Shown one piece after another: positions 1 to 7,934 of a DNA stretch of 40,802 nt. Source of the stretch: Halobiforma nitratireducens JCM 10879 (GTDB lineage: Archaea > Halobacteriota > Halobacteria > Halobacteriales > Natrialbaceae); NCBI RefSeq assembly GCF_000337895.1, contig NZ_AOMA01000171.1, positions 2,577 through 43,378 on the forward strand, read 5' to 3'. The notes beneath the pieces are model-generated. The model did no database searches and was not told the origin of the DNA. It saw only the letters and a list, made by a program, of their open reading frames with translations. Position numbers and translations under genes: made by a program. Positions within the stretch are counted from its first letter, which is position 1. Each line of letters starts with the position of its first letter.

Positions 1-86
1 CCCATCCCGAACACGGAAGATAAGCCCGCCTGCGTATCGGCAACTACTGGAGTGGGAGACCCTCTGGGAACGTCGATTCGCCGCCC
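1..86 (+). rRNA. rrf: 5S ribosomal RNA, 3' part (5' end outside window)
   Basis: The first ~86 bases match the conserved interior and 3' half of archaeal 5S rRNA: the CCCATCCCGAACACGGAAGA segment of helix III/loop C at the very start, then CTACTGGAGTGGGAGACCC, CTCTGGGAA and the terminal GATTCGCCGCC. The 5' third lies left of the window. The 3' boundary is estimated from the family and could be off by a base or two. It marks the end of an rRNA operon read left to right. Haloarchaeal operons often have tRNA-Cys next; no intact tRNA is seen here. Confidence 0.95.
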
Positions 87-108
87 CATTCATACTTCAT
101 CACTCACA

Positions 109-145
109 CTGACAGTGGCAACGGCGGTTCGATTCCGCCAGTCAG
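109..145 (+). other. tRNA-like acceptor/T-arm remnant behind 5S rRNA
   Basis: A perfect T-arm-like hairpin (GGCGG, seven-base loop TTCGATT, CCGCC; 123-139) is enclosed by CTGAC (109-113) and GTCAG (141-145), which can pair like part of an acceptor stem. No D-arm or anticodon arm lies between, so this is not a functional tRNA. It sits where many haloarchaeal rRNA operons carry tRNA-Cys. It may be a decayed tRNA or a duplicated tRNA 3' end. The rest of 146-450 holds T-runs (around 172 and 192) that could end rRNA transcription. I see no gene in it. Confidence 0.45.
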
Positions 146-450
146 CATCTTAGCGGTTAGCGCGGATTGATCGTTTTGTACGCTAATTGTATTTTCACCG
201 TTGAAAGCGACTAACCTGCATCCCGAGCCGACCGGACAGCAATCATCTCGAGTCCGATCTGCATCGGGTCGTTTTAGTGTAGACGGTCTGTACTGTCAAC
301 GTCGTCCGTCTCAGCTATCGGCCAGGTCATTGGATAACGAGTGTTGGTCCAAACCCTCCTGAACCGTCCTGCCAGTACCAACTGAAACAGGTCTCGAGCC
401 AGTGAGCACCCTACCAGCTCTTCGAAGTGGCCGATTCTCCGGCGTCGACG

Positions 451-717
451 TCACACGATGACCGGGGCTGGGTCTTCGATCGTAATCTCGGTCGGACCGT
501 CGATTCGAACGGTGTACCCCTCGTACTCGAACTCGAGCGAGGGGGCCACGCCGTCAGCGTTCGCGTTTCGGGTTCGAAACAGGGCGTCGATAGCATCGGG
601 GTCGATCGCGGAGTGGAGCGGGGGCTCGAGGTTCGTCGACGTTGTACCTTCGTGTTCGGCGAGTTTCTCGACGACGCGATAGCTGACCGAACGTGTGTCG
701 TGTCGATTACGGGACAT
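451..717 (-). CDS. HalOD1 output-domain protein
   Basis: 88 residues forming one HalOD1 domain, a haloarchaea-specific output domain found alone or fused to response regulators. The pattern is visible: SVSYRVVEKLAEHEG, then an LEPPLHSAIDPDAIDALF segment and the C-terminal strands FEYEGYTVRIDG. Biochemical function is unknown; the family is inferred to act in signal output. An upstream in-frame extension to 945 is open but reads as low-complexity, non-conserved sequence, so I start at the ATG at 717 (MSRNRHDTRSV). The gene is convergent with the rRNA operon, and no partner signalling gene is adjacent. Confidence 0.85.
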   Translation of the reverse strand: MSRNRHDTRSVSYRVVEKLAEHEGTTSTNLEPPLHSAIDPDAIDALFRTRNANADGVAPSLEFEYEGYTVRIDGPTEITIEDPAPVIV

Positions 718-865
718 ACCTTCCGCTGCCAGATTCTCAAATATAAATCCCCGTGGCGGTGTAATGACGCACGTCTGTCGTCCGTCAGACGTCAGTCCGC
801 GGCGGTCGGAAGGCGGCCCCGTTCGTGGTGGTCGGTCGTGACTTCGGCAGCCGGAACTCTCCGAT

Positions 866-1078
866 TTAGCCTGACTCCTCGTCCAGTTCACTGAACACGT
901 GCCAGAGCCCGAGAAGGGCCGCGACGAAAACGACCCCGATCCCACCCCGGAGTGCGAGTTCTTCCAGTCCGGTCGCTTCGGCGTGGACGAGTCCGCCGGC
1001 CCAGCCGCCGACGACGACCGCGAGCCCGGTCGCGGCGACGACCATGATCAGGAGTTGGTCGGTGGAAACGTTCATCAC
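866..1078 (-). CDS. small two-helix membrane protein
   Basis: 70 residues with two predicted membrane helices: residues ~8-30 (LLIMVVAATGLAVVVGGWAG) and ~44-62 (GGIGVVFVAALLGLWHVF), then an acidic C-terminal tail (SELDEESG). The start is either of two consecutive Met codons (1078 or 1075). I do not recognise a named family. Small hydrophobic haloarchaeal proteins of this kind are common and uncharacterised. The codons have normal GC3 for the window, which supports a real gene. It lies between the HalOD1 gene and the MinD-like gene on the same strand, about 340 bases downstream of the latter, so it probably has its own promoter. Confidence 0.6.
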   Translation of the reverse strand: MMNVSTDQLLIMVVAATGLAVVVGGWAGGLVHAEATGLEELALRGGIGVVFVAALLGLWHVFSELDEESG

Positions 1079-1325
1079 TCCGATTCAGTCGCCATCGTGG
1101 GTAAGCGCCGAGCCTGAATGCGCTACGTCAGACCCGTCTCGTCTATTCGGTGATACGGTCGATGGATTCGAAACGTCCACGCGATCGTCGACTGGCACTG
1201 TTTCGAGTAGGGTTCCCAATCCGTCACGCTCCGGACACCGAGCGTTCGTACGGCCGTTATAGTACCAACTGCAACGATTTGACACTGATCGCCGATCCGT
1301 CTGGTGAGCAGGTTCGCACTGACCT

Positions 1326-1353
1326 GTAGTGGCTACTATGTAGTGGCTACTAT
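1326..1353. repeat. two perfect tandem copies of a 14-bp palindromic unit
   Basis: GTAGTGGCTACTAT occurs at 1326-1339 and again at 1340-1353. Each unit contains TAGT-GGCT-ACTA, which is an inverted repeat. It lies in the 340-base gene-free stretch 1079-1417, upstream of the small membrane protein gene. An AT-rich TACTATAAC on the minus strand near 1258-1266 could be a TATA element. An operator role is only a possibility. Nothing else is seen in this stretch. Confidence 0.6.
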
Positions 1354-1417
1354 AGACTCGGGGCGGCCAGGAGAGCATGTCGTCGGGGCTTGCCGGGCCG
1401 TGGCCGATCGGCGATAG

Positions 1418-2782
1418 CTACCGGCCGTCGTCCGGCCACGAGCAGATGTCGTGCTCGAGGCTGGTTTCGTCGGCTCTCACGTCCGCTTCGTCCGTCCCGA
1501 ACTCGAGTTCGAGGACGGGGTTACTGTGCGGGTCTCGACGGCACTTCGATACCGCGAGCCTCTGTTCGACGCCGGTCTCGACGCCTGCATCGATCGTCCG
1601 GACGTCGAATACTGTATCGACGGACTGAAGCGTCGTCTCCCGTCGGTCCGATCGCGAGGACGAGTCGGAGAGGCAGTGTAGCAGAGCCACCCCACCGGTC
1701 TCTCGCATCCGTTCGCCGAGCACGCTGAGGAAGTTGACGTACGATTCGCTGCCCGTTCGCTCGAGCGGTCTCACGGAATCGATCACGAGGGTCGCTCCGT
1801 CGGGTAATACTTCGATCAATTCGGTAGCGTGTGCTAACGGTGCGTCTCGATCGAGACGACGAATCGTCGGGTTTCCGGTTCGAACCTTCGTCGACTCGAG
1901 TGCACGTCGGACATCGTCGGCCGAGCGGCCGGCTGTCAAGTAGAGGGTTCCTCGAGTTGCGGTCGCTTCGTACAACAGGAGTTCGGCCTGACTCGTCGGT
2001 GCACCGCGTATTGCCACGACGGTCCCCGGCTGTACGCCGCCGAGTTCTCGGTCGACGACCGGGTTGCCGGTTGCCAGGCGCGTCTCGTCGCTGTCGTGTC
2101 GAATCGGCTGGCGTGGGGTACCGTTCGTCTCGTGGATGGCCGCCGCGAGTTCGTCGAACGCGGCTCGCGTCGCGATCGCGGTCAACGGCGATTCGTGTTC
2201 GGGAACGGTCTCCAGAACTGGAACGCCGATTTTCGACGCGAACGCGTCGGTAACACCGTTGCTTTCGGTGACGACCGCACCCTCGACGGAAACGTCGAGG
2301 CGATGGGAGGCCTCGATCGTCGCCTGGCTTGCCTCGACGGCTCGATCACTGGTCGTGGTCACCACGACGACTCCATCGGCGTACTCGAGCGGGTCGACGG
2401 CGTCGGATTCGATTCCGGCCGGTCGGTCGATCAGAACTCGCGTATCGCTCGACTCGAGTCTCTCGAACGCGGCCTTGAGGTCGGCCTGCGCTGTGGATTT
2501 CGGGGTAGGGAGGATTCCGACCTCGGTGTTTTCCGCTGTCTCGCCATCACCCCCGCCTGTGCTGGCTGTCCGTCGCTGGAGGACTGTCTCGAGCGAGTCG
2601 TCGGAAGCGAGCGCAGCGAGGGTCGGCGTTCGATCGACCTTTGCGACGGCGTGTAAGTGAGGTGGCCGTCGATCGGTACTCGCGGCGATTACTGGCGTTC
2701 CCGCACGAGCCAACGCGTCGGCCAGGCCGACCGTAACTGTCGTCGTTCCACAATCGTCCGTCCCGCCGGCGATGACGAGCAT
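1418..2782 (-). CDS. MinD/ParA-like plus RecA/KaiC-like fusion, both P-loops degenerate (HTR-like, DUF7125-type)
   Basis: 454 residues. Residues 1-~225 have the layout of a MinD/ParA ATPase: GGTDDCGTTTVTVGLADALA at the P-loop position, VLIDRPAGIESDAVDPLEYADGVVVVTT at the Walker B/switch position, and a late EGAVVTESNGV strand. Residues ~240-454 look like the haloarchaeal DUF7125/KaiC-like domain (NPVVDRELGGVQPGTVVAIRG, then TLVIDSVRPLE). In the N-terminal P-loop both lysines of the deviant Walker A (KGGxGKT) are replaced (TDDCGTT). In the second domain the Walker A position reads GAPTSQAE. ATP hydrolysis by the usual mechanism therefore looks unlikely. The start at 2782 gives the hydrophobic first strand MLVIAGG. 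No partner gene is adjacent. The 2783-3102 stretch upstream holds no gene I can support. Confidence 0.75.
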   Translation of the reverse strand: MLVIAGGTDDCGTTTVTVGLADALARAGTPVIAASTDRRPPHLHAVAKVDRTPTLAALASDDSLETVLQRRTASTGGGDGETAENTEVGILPTPKSTAQADLKAAFERLESSDTRVLIDRPAGIESDAVDPLEYADGVVVVTTTSDRAVEASQATIEASHRLDVSVEGAVVTESNGVTDAFASKIGVPVLETVPEHESPLTAIATRAAFDELAAAIHETNGTPRQPIRHDSDETRLATGNPVVDRELGGVQPGTVVAIRGAPTSQAELLLYEATATRGTLYLTAGRSADDVRRALESTKVRTGNPTIRRLDRDAPLAHATELIEVLPDGATLVIDSVRPLERTGSESYVNFLSVLGERMRETGGVALLHCLSDSSSRSDRRETTLQSVDTVFDVRTIDAGVETGVEQRLAVSKCRRDPHSNPVLELEFGTDEADVRADETSLEHDICSWPDDGR

Positions 2783-3102
2783 GCCGTGATTGGCGTCGGC
2801 TTCCGTTTTGAACCCCTAGATAGACGTGGGGTAGTGCCGGTGACCCGAGAGCAACGTAGCTCACCGTACCGAGTTACAGCGGATCGTACGAACCGGATTC
2901 CAGCGGTTTTCGGTGGCCTCTCCCCCGGTAGCTACGTCGTGCGTTATCGTCGGCGTTTGTCGTGGCGGCGCTTTTCGCCGTTTCGGTGGCAGTAGCACCA
3001 CTCCGGGGACCAGCCGGCGAGGTATCGTCGAGAGCACACTCGTCTCTCTTCCTCCCCTTTCCTGCGGCTCGGTCCGATCCGGACACGGCCGATGGCTGTC
3101 CG

Positions 3103-3378
3103 TTACACCTCTACGTACTGGCTCTCCCACTCACGTCGTTCTTCGATTGCCCGACGCCCATCGTCGGTCATCGCGTAGTAGTTGGTTCGGCGATCGAGTT
3201 GTCCCTTCTCGACCAGCTCTTTGTTGACGAGGGTATCGAGGTTCGGATAGAGTCGGCCGTGATTGATCTCCGAACTGTAGTAGCTCTCGATCTCGTCTTT
3301 CACGTCCTGGCCGGACGGCTGGTCGGCACCTGCGATGACGTACAGGAGGTCGCGCTGGAATCCGGTCAAATCGTCCAT
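3103..3378 (-). CDS. PadR-family transcriptional regulator
   Basis: 91 residues, a single winged-helix domain of the PadR/phenolic-acid-regulator type in its short haloarchaeal form. The family pattern is clear: FQRDLLYVIAG, QDVKDEIESYY, then INHGRLYPNLDTLVNKELVEKG with the typical GRLYPxLxxL recognition helix, and the wing DRRTNYYAMTDDGRRAIEER. There is no C-terminal dimerisation domain beyond the short helix. It probably binds an operator as a dimer. The target is unknown. The neighbouring transporter gene is divergent, starting 233 bases away, and is a candidate target by position only. Confidence 0.9.
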   Translation of the reverse strand: MDDLTGFQRDLLYVIAGADQPSGQDVKDEIESYYSSEINHGRLYPNLDTLVNKELVEKGQLDRRTNYYAMTDDGRRAIEERREWESQYVEV

Positions 3379-3611
3379 GTTTCACCCGTCTAATCACACC
3401 ACACGACTGACTATTTGTTATCGATCCCGTATCACGGCCGTTGAGGCTGTTTTAGATGACTTACCGTGACTTGTGGCGGCTTGTTCAGTGTTTCACTGTT
3501 CGTAATGGTGATTTGGTGACACGTATCCGAAGCCGACAGTAATGGGTACGGATGCGGGCCCATGAGCGGATCTCGAACGGTTTAGGTAGTCCCGACCGAT
3601 ACGCGACGGGC

Positions 3612-4349
3612 ATGGCTCGATCGCACTCCGATGACTCCCGCCGCGGTGGTCCGGTGCCGACCGTGCCCCAAGTGGCACTGATCGGCCTCTTCGTGACCGC
3701 GCTAGTGACGGCACAGTTGACCGCGTCGAAAGTGCTCGCGTTTTCCCTCCCGGTTTCGCTCCCACTGACTGGCACGGAACTGGTTCTCCCCGGGGCGGCG
3801 CTTGCTTACGCACTCACCTTCCTCGCGAGCGATTGTTACACCGAACTCTACGGGCGGCGTGGGGCCCAGATCGTCGTCAACGTGGCGTTCGCGTTGAACT
3901 TCGTCGTCCTCGCGCTCGTCTGGTCGACGATCGCAGCGCCGGCTGCTGACACCAGTATCGACCCCGACATGTTCGCCGACGTCCTCGGGGCCTCGACCAA
4001 CATCGTTGCGGGGAGCCTGCTGGCGTACGTCGTCAGTCAGAACTGGGATGTGATCGCGTTCCACCGAATCCGAGAATACACTGGCGGCGATCGGCTCTGG
4101 CTCCGTAACATCGGATCGACGGCGACGAGCCAGGCGATCGACACCGTCATCTTCGTCGCCGTCGCCTTCGCCGTCGGCCCCGCCCTCCTCGATGTCGGGG
4201 TGGTGCTCTCGCTCGAGGAACTCGTGGCGTTGATGATCGGCCAGTATCTGCTGAAACTCGGCATCGCCGTCCTCGATACGCCGATCGTCTACGCGGTCGT
4301 CGCTCTCGTTCGCTCGAGGGCCGACCGCGTCGCCGATGTCCCCTCGTAA
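3612..4349 (+). CDS. queuosine-precursor transporter family (YhhQ/VUT) membrane protein
   Basis: 245 residues with about six membrane helices. The family signature is visible: VALIGLFVTALVTAQLTASKVLAF in helix 1, GAALAYALTFLASDCYTELYGRRGA (the hallmark D-x-x-x-E-x-Y-G after helix 3), and W.RNIGSTATSQAIDTVIFV in the second half. Bacterial members import the 7-deazaguanine precursors preQ0/preQ1. In archaea the same precursor is needed for archaeosine at tRNA position 15, so import or salvage of a deazaguanine is the likely role. I chose the ATG at 3612 (MARSHSDDS). The in-frame ATG at 3552 adds a non-conserved hydrophilic 20 residues. Substrate is inferred from family only. Confidence 0.85.
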   Translation: MARSHSDDSRRGGPVPTVPQVALIGLFVTALVTAQLTASKVLAFSLPVSLPLTGTELVLPGAALAYALTFLASDCYTELYGRRGAQIVVNVAFALNFVVLALVWSTIAAPAADTSIDPDMFADVLGASTNIVAGSLLAYVVSQNWDVIAFHRIREYTGGDRLWLRNIGSTATSQAIDTVIFVAVAFAVGPALLDVGVVLSLEELVALMIGQYLLKLGIAVLDTPIVYAVVALVRSRADRVADVPS

Positions 4350-4457
4350 GGGTGCCATATAGCGGTCGTCTGCTGGCTGTTCGTGGAGTCCCGTCGATCG
4401 TGGCTTTCCGGCGGAGCGCAACGCTGGGGTTTTGTACGCTGCTCGTAATCACCGGAT

Positions 4458-5537
4458 ATGGACGAACGCGTCCGCGAACACGCCGAGGTACTGGTCGACT
4501 GGAGCGCCCGCGTCGAGGACGGAGACGATGTCGTGCTGTCGGTCGGGCCGGACGCTCACGAACTGGCCGTCGCCGTCGCCGAAGCGCTCGGCGAGCGCGG
4601 GGCCAACCTGGTCGCGACCTACAGCTCCGGTGAGATTACGCGCGCGTACCTTCGTGCTCACGACGGCGACTTCGACGAACCGACCCACGAGAAGGCGTTG
4701 CTCGAGGAGGCGGACGTTTACCTCTCGCTGGGAGGCAGCCGTAACGCGAGCGCGACGGCGGACGTTTCCGGCGAGACGCGACAGTCTTATCGCGACGCTC
4801 GGCGCGAGGTCCGCGAGCAGCGGTACGATACGCGCTGGGTGTCGACGTACCACCCGACCCGGTCGCTCGCCCAGCAAGCCGAAATGGCCTACGAGGAGTA
4901 CACGGAGTTCGCCTACGACGCGATCCTGCGGGACTGGGAATCGTTCGCCGAGGAGATGTCCCGGATGAAAACACTGCTCGACGAGGGATCGGAGGTACGA
5001 CTCGTTTCCCAGGACACCGACCTCACCATGCGGATCGACGACCGGACTGCGGTCAACAGCGCCGCGTCGGTCGCCTACGACTCACACAACCTGCCAAGCG
5101 GCGAAGTCTTCACCGCGCCGTACGCCACCGAGGGAGAGGTCACGTTCGACGTTCCGATGACTCTCCGGGGCGAGACGGTTCGGAACGTCTTCCTCGAGTT
5201 CGAGGACGGCGAGGTCGTCGACTACGAAGCCGAGCAGGGCGAGTCCGTCGTCGGGGACGTGCTCGACACCGACGAGGGGGCCCGCCGCCTGGGCGAACTC
5301 GGCATCGGGATGAACCGTGCGATCGACCGTTACACGGACAACATCATGTTCGACGAGAAGATGGGGGATACCGTCCACCTCGCGGTTGGTCGCGCCTACG
5401 ACGCGTGTCTTCCGGCCGGGGAGTCGGGCAACGACTCCGCCGTCCACGTCGACATGATCACCGACGTCAGCGAGGACTCCCGTCTCGAGATCGATGGGGA
5501 AGTCGTCCAGCAGGACGGACAGTTCCGGTGGGAGTGA
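4458..5537 (+). CDS. M29-family (AmpS-like) metalloaminopeptidase
   Basis: 359 residues, the usual length for M29 leucyl/thermophilic aminopeptidases. These are cytosolic dimers that remove N-terminal residues with two metal ions. Recognisable parts are the N-terminal Rossmann-like half (DVVLSVGPDAHELAVAVAEA), the central MRIDDR strand, NLPSGEVFTAP carrying the first glutamate ligand, GELGIGMNRAI with the second, then DKMGDTVH-like EKMGDTVHLAVGRAY with the histidine and the late VHVDMI aspartate. The metal-ligand set looks complete. It follows the transporter by 108 bases on the same strand and may share its transcript. The ATG at 4458 starts exactly at the conserved domain. Confidence 0.9.
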   Translation: MDERVREHAEVLVDWSARVEDGDDVVLSVGPDAHELAVAVAEALGERGANLVATYSSGEITRAYLRAHDGDFDEPTHEKALLEEADVYLSLGGSRNASATADVSGETRQSYRDARREVREQRYDTRWVSTYHPTRSLAQQAEMAYEEYTEFAYDAILRDWESFAEEMSRMKTLLDEGSEVRLVSQDTDLTMRIDDRTAVNSAASVAYDSHNLPSGEVFTAPYATEGEVTFDVPMTLRGETVRNVFLEFEDGEVVDYEAEQGESVVGDVLDTDEGARRLGELGIGMNRAIDRYTDNIMFDEKMGDTVHLAVGRAYDACLPAGESGNDSAVHVDMITDVSEDSRLEIDGEVVQQDGQFRWE

Positions 5538-5835
5538 CTCCTCGAAGTCGTTCTCCGATACCCTAATCGGCGAGTAGTCACCTATTACGCTCCGTCAGGC
5601 GGCCACAACTGCAGTAATCGGTCTCATACTAATGGGGGAGTCGCTCGTCCCTTCGAGTACCGCCTCGCCGGTGGCGGCCAGTAACCGGCCGGGACCGCTG
5701 CCTCCCGCTCCCCGTTTTTACAGTTGTCTGCCCGCCCGGCCGGAGGCGGAAGATATCCGGCGTCATCGCTTTCGTCGCGTCTCGCGTCTTCTCTTGAGCG
5801 ACAGCCACAGGCCTCTCGAGCGCCAACGCGGAAGT

Positions 5836-6462
5836 ATGCACGACCAGCTCCGTGCCGGAGCCGCCGTCTACAACGATGGCCACTACCACGCTGCCCACGA
5901 CGCCTGGGAAGAGCACTGGCTCGACCTCGAGTCGGGTACCGATGACGAACAGCTGCTTCACGGCTTGATCCAGTTGAGCGGGGCCGTCTTCCACGCCCAC
6001 CGTGGGAACTGGCAGGGAACCGTCGGGCTGGCCGACAGTGCGCGGGGCTATCTCGACGGGCTGCCAGCCACCTATCGTGGCGTCGCACTCGCGTCGCTCC
6101 GTGACTACCTCGCGTCGCTGTCGGCCGATCCGGAACTGATCGAACGCCGGTCGCCGGTCCGAATCGAACACGACGGGGTGACGCCGACGCTCGACTCGCT
6201 GGACGTCGCCGAGACTGGAATCGCCGCGGTCACTCTCGCCCAGGAGTTCGGGTACGACGAGGGACCGATCGAACGGGCCCGGACGTACGCCCGACGGGAC
6301 CTCGAGGACGGGGACGACGACAGCCGGTTCATCTCGCTTCTGTTCGATTTCGTCCGCGAAGAAAAACATCGGGGCATCGTCTATCAGCGGTTATCCGAAC
6401 ACGCGGGCAAGCGGCAGGCTCGGGAGGAAGACGTAGAGGGGCTGTTCTCCGACCTCGAGTGA
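5836..6462 (+). CDS. DUF309 domain protein
   Basis: 208 residues. Residues ~1-75 form a DUF309 helical domain with the diagnostic motif HYHAAHDAWEEHWLD (HxxxExxW type), followed by LLHGLIQLSGAVFHAHRGN and a second helix pair. The C-terminal ~110 residues are acidic and less conserved. DUF309 proteins occur in bacteria, archaea and plastids; the conserved His and Glu suggest a metal or ligand site, but no activity is established to my knowledge. I start at the ATG at 5836 (MHDQLRAGAAVYN), where the family begins. The 68 in-frame codons upstream are non-conserved. Confidence 0.85.
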   Translation: MHDQLRAGAAVYNDGHYHAAHDAWEEHWLDLESGTDDEQLLHGLIQLSGAVFHAHRGNWQGTVGLADSARGYLDGLPATYRGVALASLRDYLASLSADPELIERRSPVRIEHDGVTPTLDSLDVAETGIAAVTLAQEFGYDEGPIERARTYARRDLEDGDDDSRFISLLFDFVREEKHRGIVYQRLSEHAGKRQAREEDVEGLFSDLE

Positions 6463-6537
6463 ACGTCTTCGCTCGCCTTCCCGCCGGGCTCGAGCGGCAG
6501 CTACAACTGCCGGTGTCGTCGAGATCGCTCCAGACGA

Positions 6538-7293
6538 TCAGTCGTGTCGCGCCGAGTTGTCCTGGGGTTCGTACCCGAGTACGTCTCGAGCGCGATCGAT
6601 CGAGTAGTACTTGCGGTCGTTGTCGGAGATACCGTAGACGATTTCGTACCCGTACTCGGCCCGAATGCAGCGATCGAAGAGGTGCGCACAGTCCCGGTGA
6701 GAGAGCCACATCGCTTGCCCGCGCTCGTAGTCGATCGGCGGGTGGTCCTTCGTGAGGTTGCCGATCCGGACACAGACAACCGAGAGACCGTACTCGTCGT
6801 GGTAGTACCGTCCGAGGAGTTCGCCGGTCGCTTTCGAGACGCCGTAGAGATTGCCCGGCCGAGGGAGTTCGTCCCCCTCGAGCTGGAACTCGTCGTCCTC
6901 GCGGTACATCTCCGGTGTTCGCTCGTCGGTCTCGTAGGCCCCGACGGCGTGGTTCGAGGAGGCGAAGGCGACTTTCTCGACGCCGGCGTCGACCGCGGCC
7001 TCGTAGACCGTCTGGGTGCCGTCGATGTTGTTCGGCAAGACGCTCTCCCACGGGGCTGTCTTTCGGGGATCGCCCGCGAGATGGACGACTGCATCGATGC
7101 CCTCCATTGCCTCCCGGACGGCGTCTTCGTCGGTGATGTCCGCGACGACGAACTCGCCCGGATAGTCGCGGTCGCTGGTCGGCGGGTCCCGATCCAGCAA
7201 GCGCCACTCGTACTCGCGTTCGTCCGCGAGACCGTCGACGATGGCTTCCCCAACGCGCCCCGAAGCCCCCGTGAGCAGGACCGACTGTGCCAT
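6538..7293 (-). CDS. azf: NAD-dependent glucose-6-phosphate dehydrogenase (Azf, extended SDR)
   Basis: 251 residues, closely resembling the Haloferax volcanii 'archaeal zwischenferment', which oxidises glucose-6-phosphate to the lactone with NAD+ and begins the haloarchaeal oxidative pentose phosphate pathway. Visible features are the Rossmann motif LLTGASGRVGEAI, aspartate-ended second strand LLDRD (NAD preference), VVHLAGDP, the FASSNHAVGAYET active-site segment with catalytic Ser, the YxxxK motif NLYGVSKATGE, and the C-terminal YGISDNDRKYYSIDRAR block typical of this uronate-dehydrogenase-related clade. The start at 7293 (MAQSVLLTG) sits next to the first beta strand. The gene is convergent with the DUF309 gene. 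Confidence 0.92.
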   Translation of the reverse strand: MAQSVLLTGASGRVGEAIVDGLADEREYEWRLLDRDPPTSDRDYPGEFVVADITDEDAVREAMEGIDAVVHLAGDPRKTAPWESVLPNNIDGTQTVYEAAVDAGVEKVAFASSNHAVGAYETDERTPEMYREDDEFQLEGDELPRPGNLYGVSKATGELLGRYYHDEYGLSVVCVRIGNLTKDHPPIDYERGQAMWLSHRDCAHLFDRCIRAEYGYEIVYGISDNDRKYYSIDRARDVLGYEPQDNSARHD

Positions 7294-7424
7294 TCGTTCG
7301 GGTTGAGGAACAGCGTCGGTAAGTAACGTGCGGTTCCGGACTCGCCGTCGCGTCTGGGGAAGATCGGACCCGGACCGCAACCCCCTTCCTCTCTGCCACC
7401 GAGGGCTCGAGTACGAGAACGACT

Positions 7425-7793
7425 ATGACCGACGATGCGCCCACCGACGCCGAAGCCGCCTGTTTCGAGGCCGGGATCAAGTTTGGCTCCCTGTACCACC
7501 AGTTCGCCGGGACGCCGGTTTCGCCGGACAGCGCCGACAGCGTCGCGACCGCGATGGAGGAAGCGATCGAGAACCAGCCACACTGTCGTGAGGTTTCCGT
7601 CGACGTACGTGAGGACGAACTCGAGGCGGCTCTGGCGGAGTCGGCCGCGGACTACACCGAACTCACGGGTCGATTCCTCGAGGTCGAGATCGTCGTCGCA
7701 GACGGAGGACTCGAAGTCGTCGCGCGCATGGCGATGGAGGACGGCTATCCGCTCATGCAACTCGCGTCGATCGAGGGCCGGTCGTCGGAGTAA
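7425..7793 (+). CDS. mptD: archaeal dihydroneopterin aldolase (MptD type)
   Basis: 122 residues matching the archaeal MptD family (DUF372), which cleaves 7,8-dihydroneopterin to 6-hydroxymethyl-dihydropterin in folate/methanopterin synthesis. The signature EAGIKFGSLYHQFAGTPVSP near residue 15 and the closing LEVEIVV / ARMAMEDGYPLMQLASIEG are clear. The protein has the full family length (~115-125). It is unrelated in sequence to bacterial FolB. The upstream gene azf is divergent, with 131 bases between the starts; there are no other pterin genes in the window. Confidence 0.9.
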   Translation: MTDDAPTDAEAACFEAGIKFGSLYHQFAGTPVSPDSADSVATAMEEAIENQPHCREVSVDVREDELEAALAESAADYTELTGRFLEVEIVVADGGLEVVARMAMEDGYPLMQLASIEGRSSE

Positions 7794-7934
7794 TACTGCC
7801 GGACAAACCACTGCAGACACCGATCGTACTCGAGACGCGATCGGGTGTGTACCGACTGTTGTCCAGTAGTATACCATTGCCTCCGGCTCCTCGTTGGGCG
7901 CTGGGTTCTTCCGCTCGCCGCCCTCAGTTCCGGT

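Noticed and set aside
2783..3102. Small frames in the gap between the MinD-like and PadR genes
   Set aside because: None shows conserved motifs or halophilic composition. One reads like a signal peptide (VAALFAVSVAVAPL) but overlaps the PadR gene end and has no plausible mature part.
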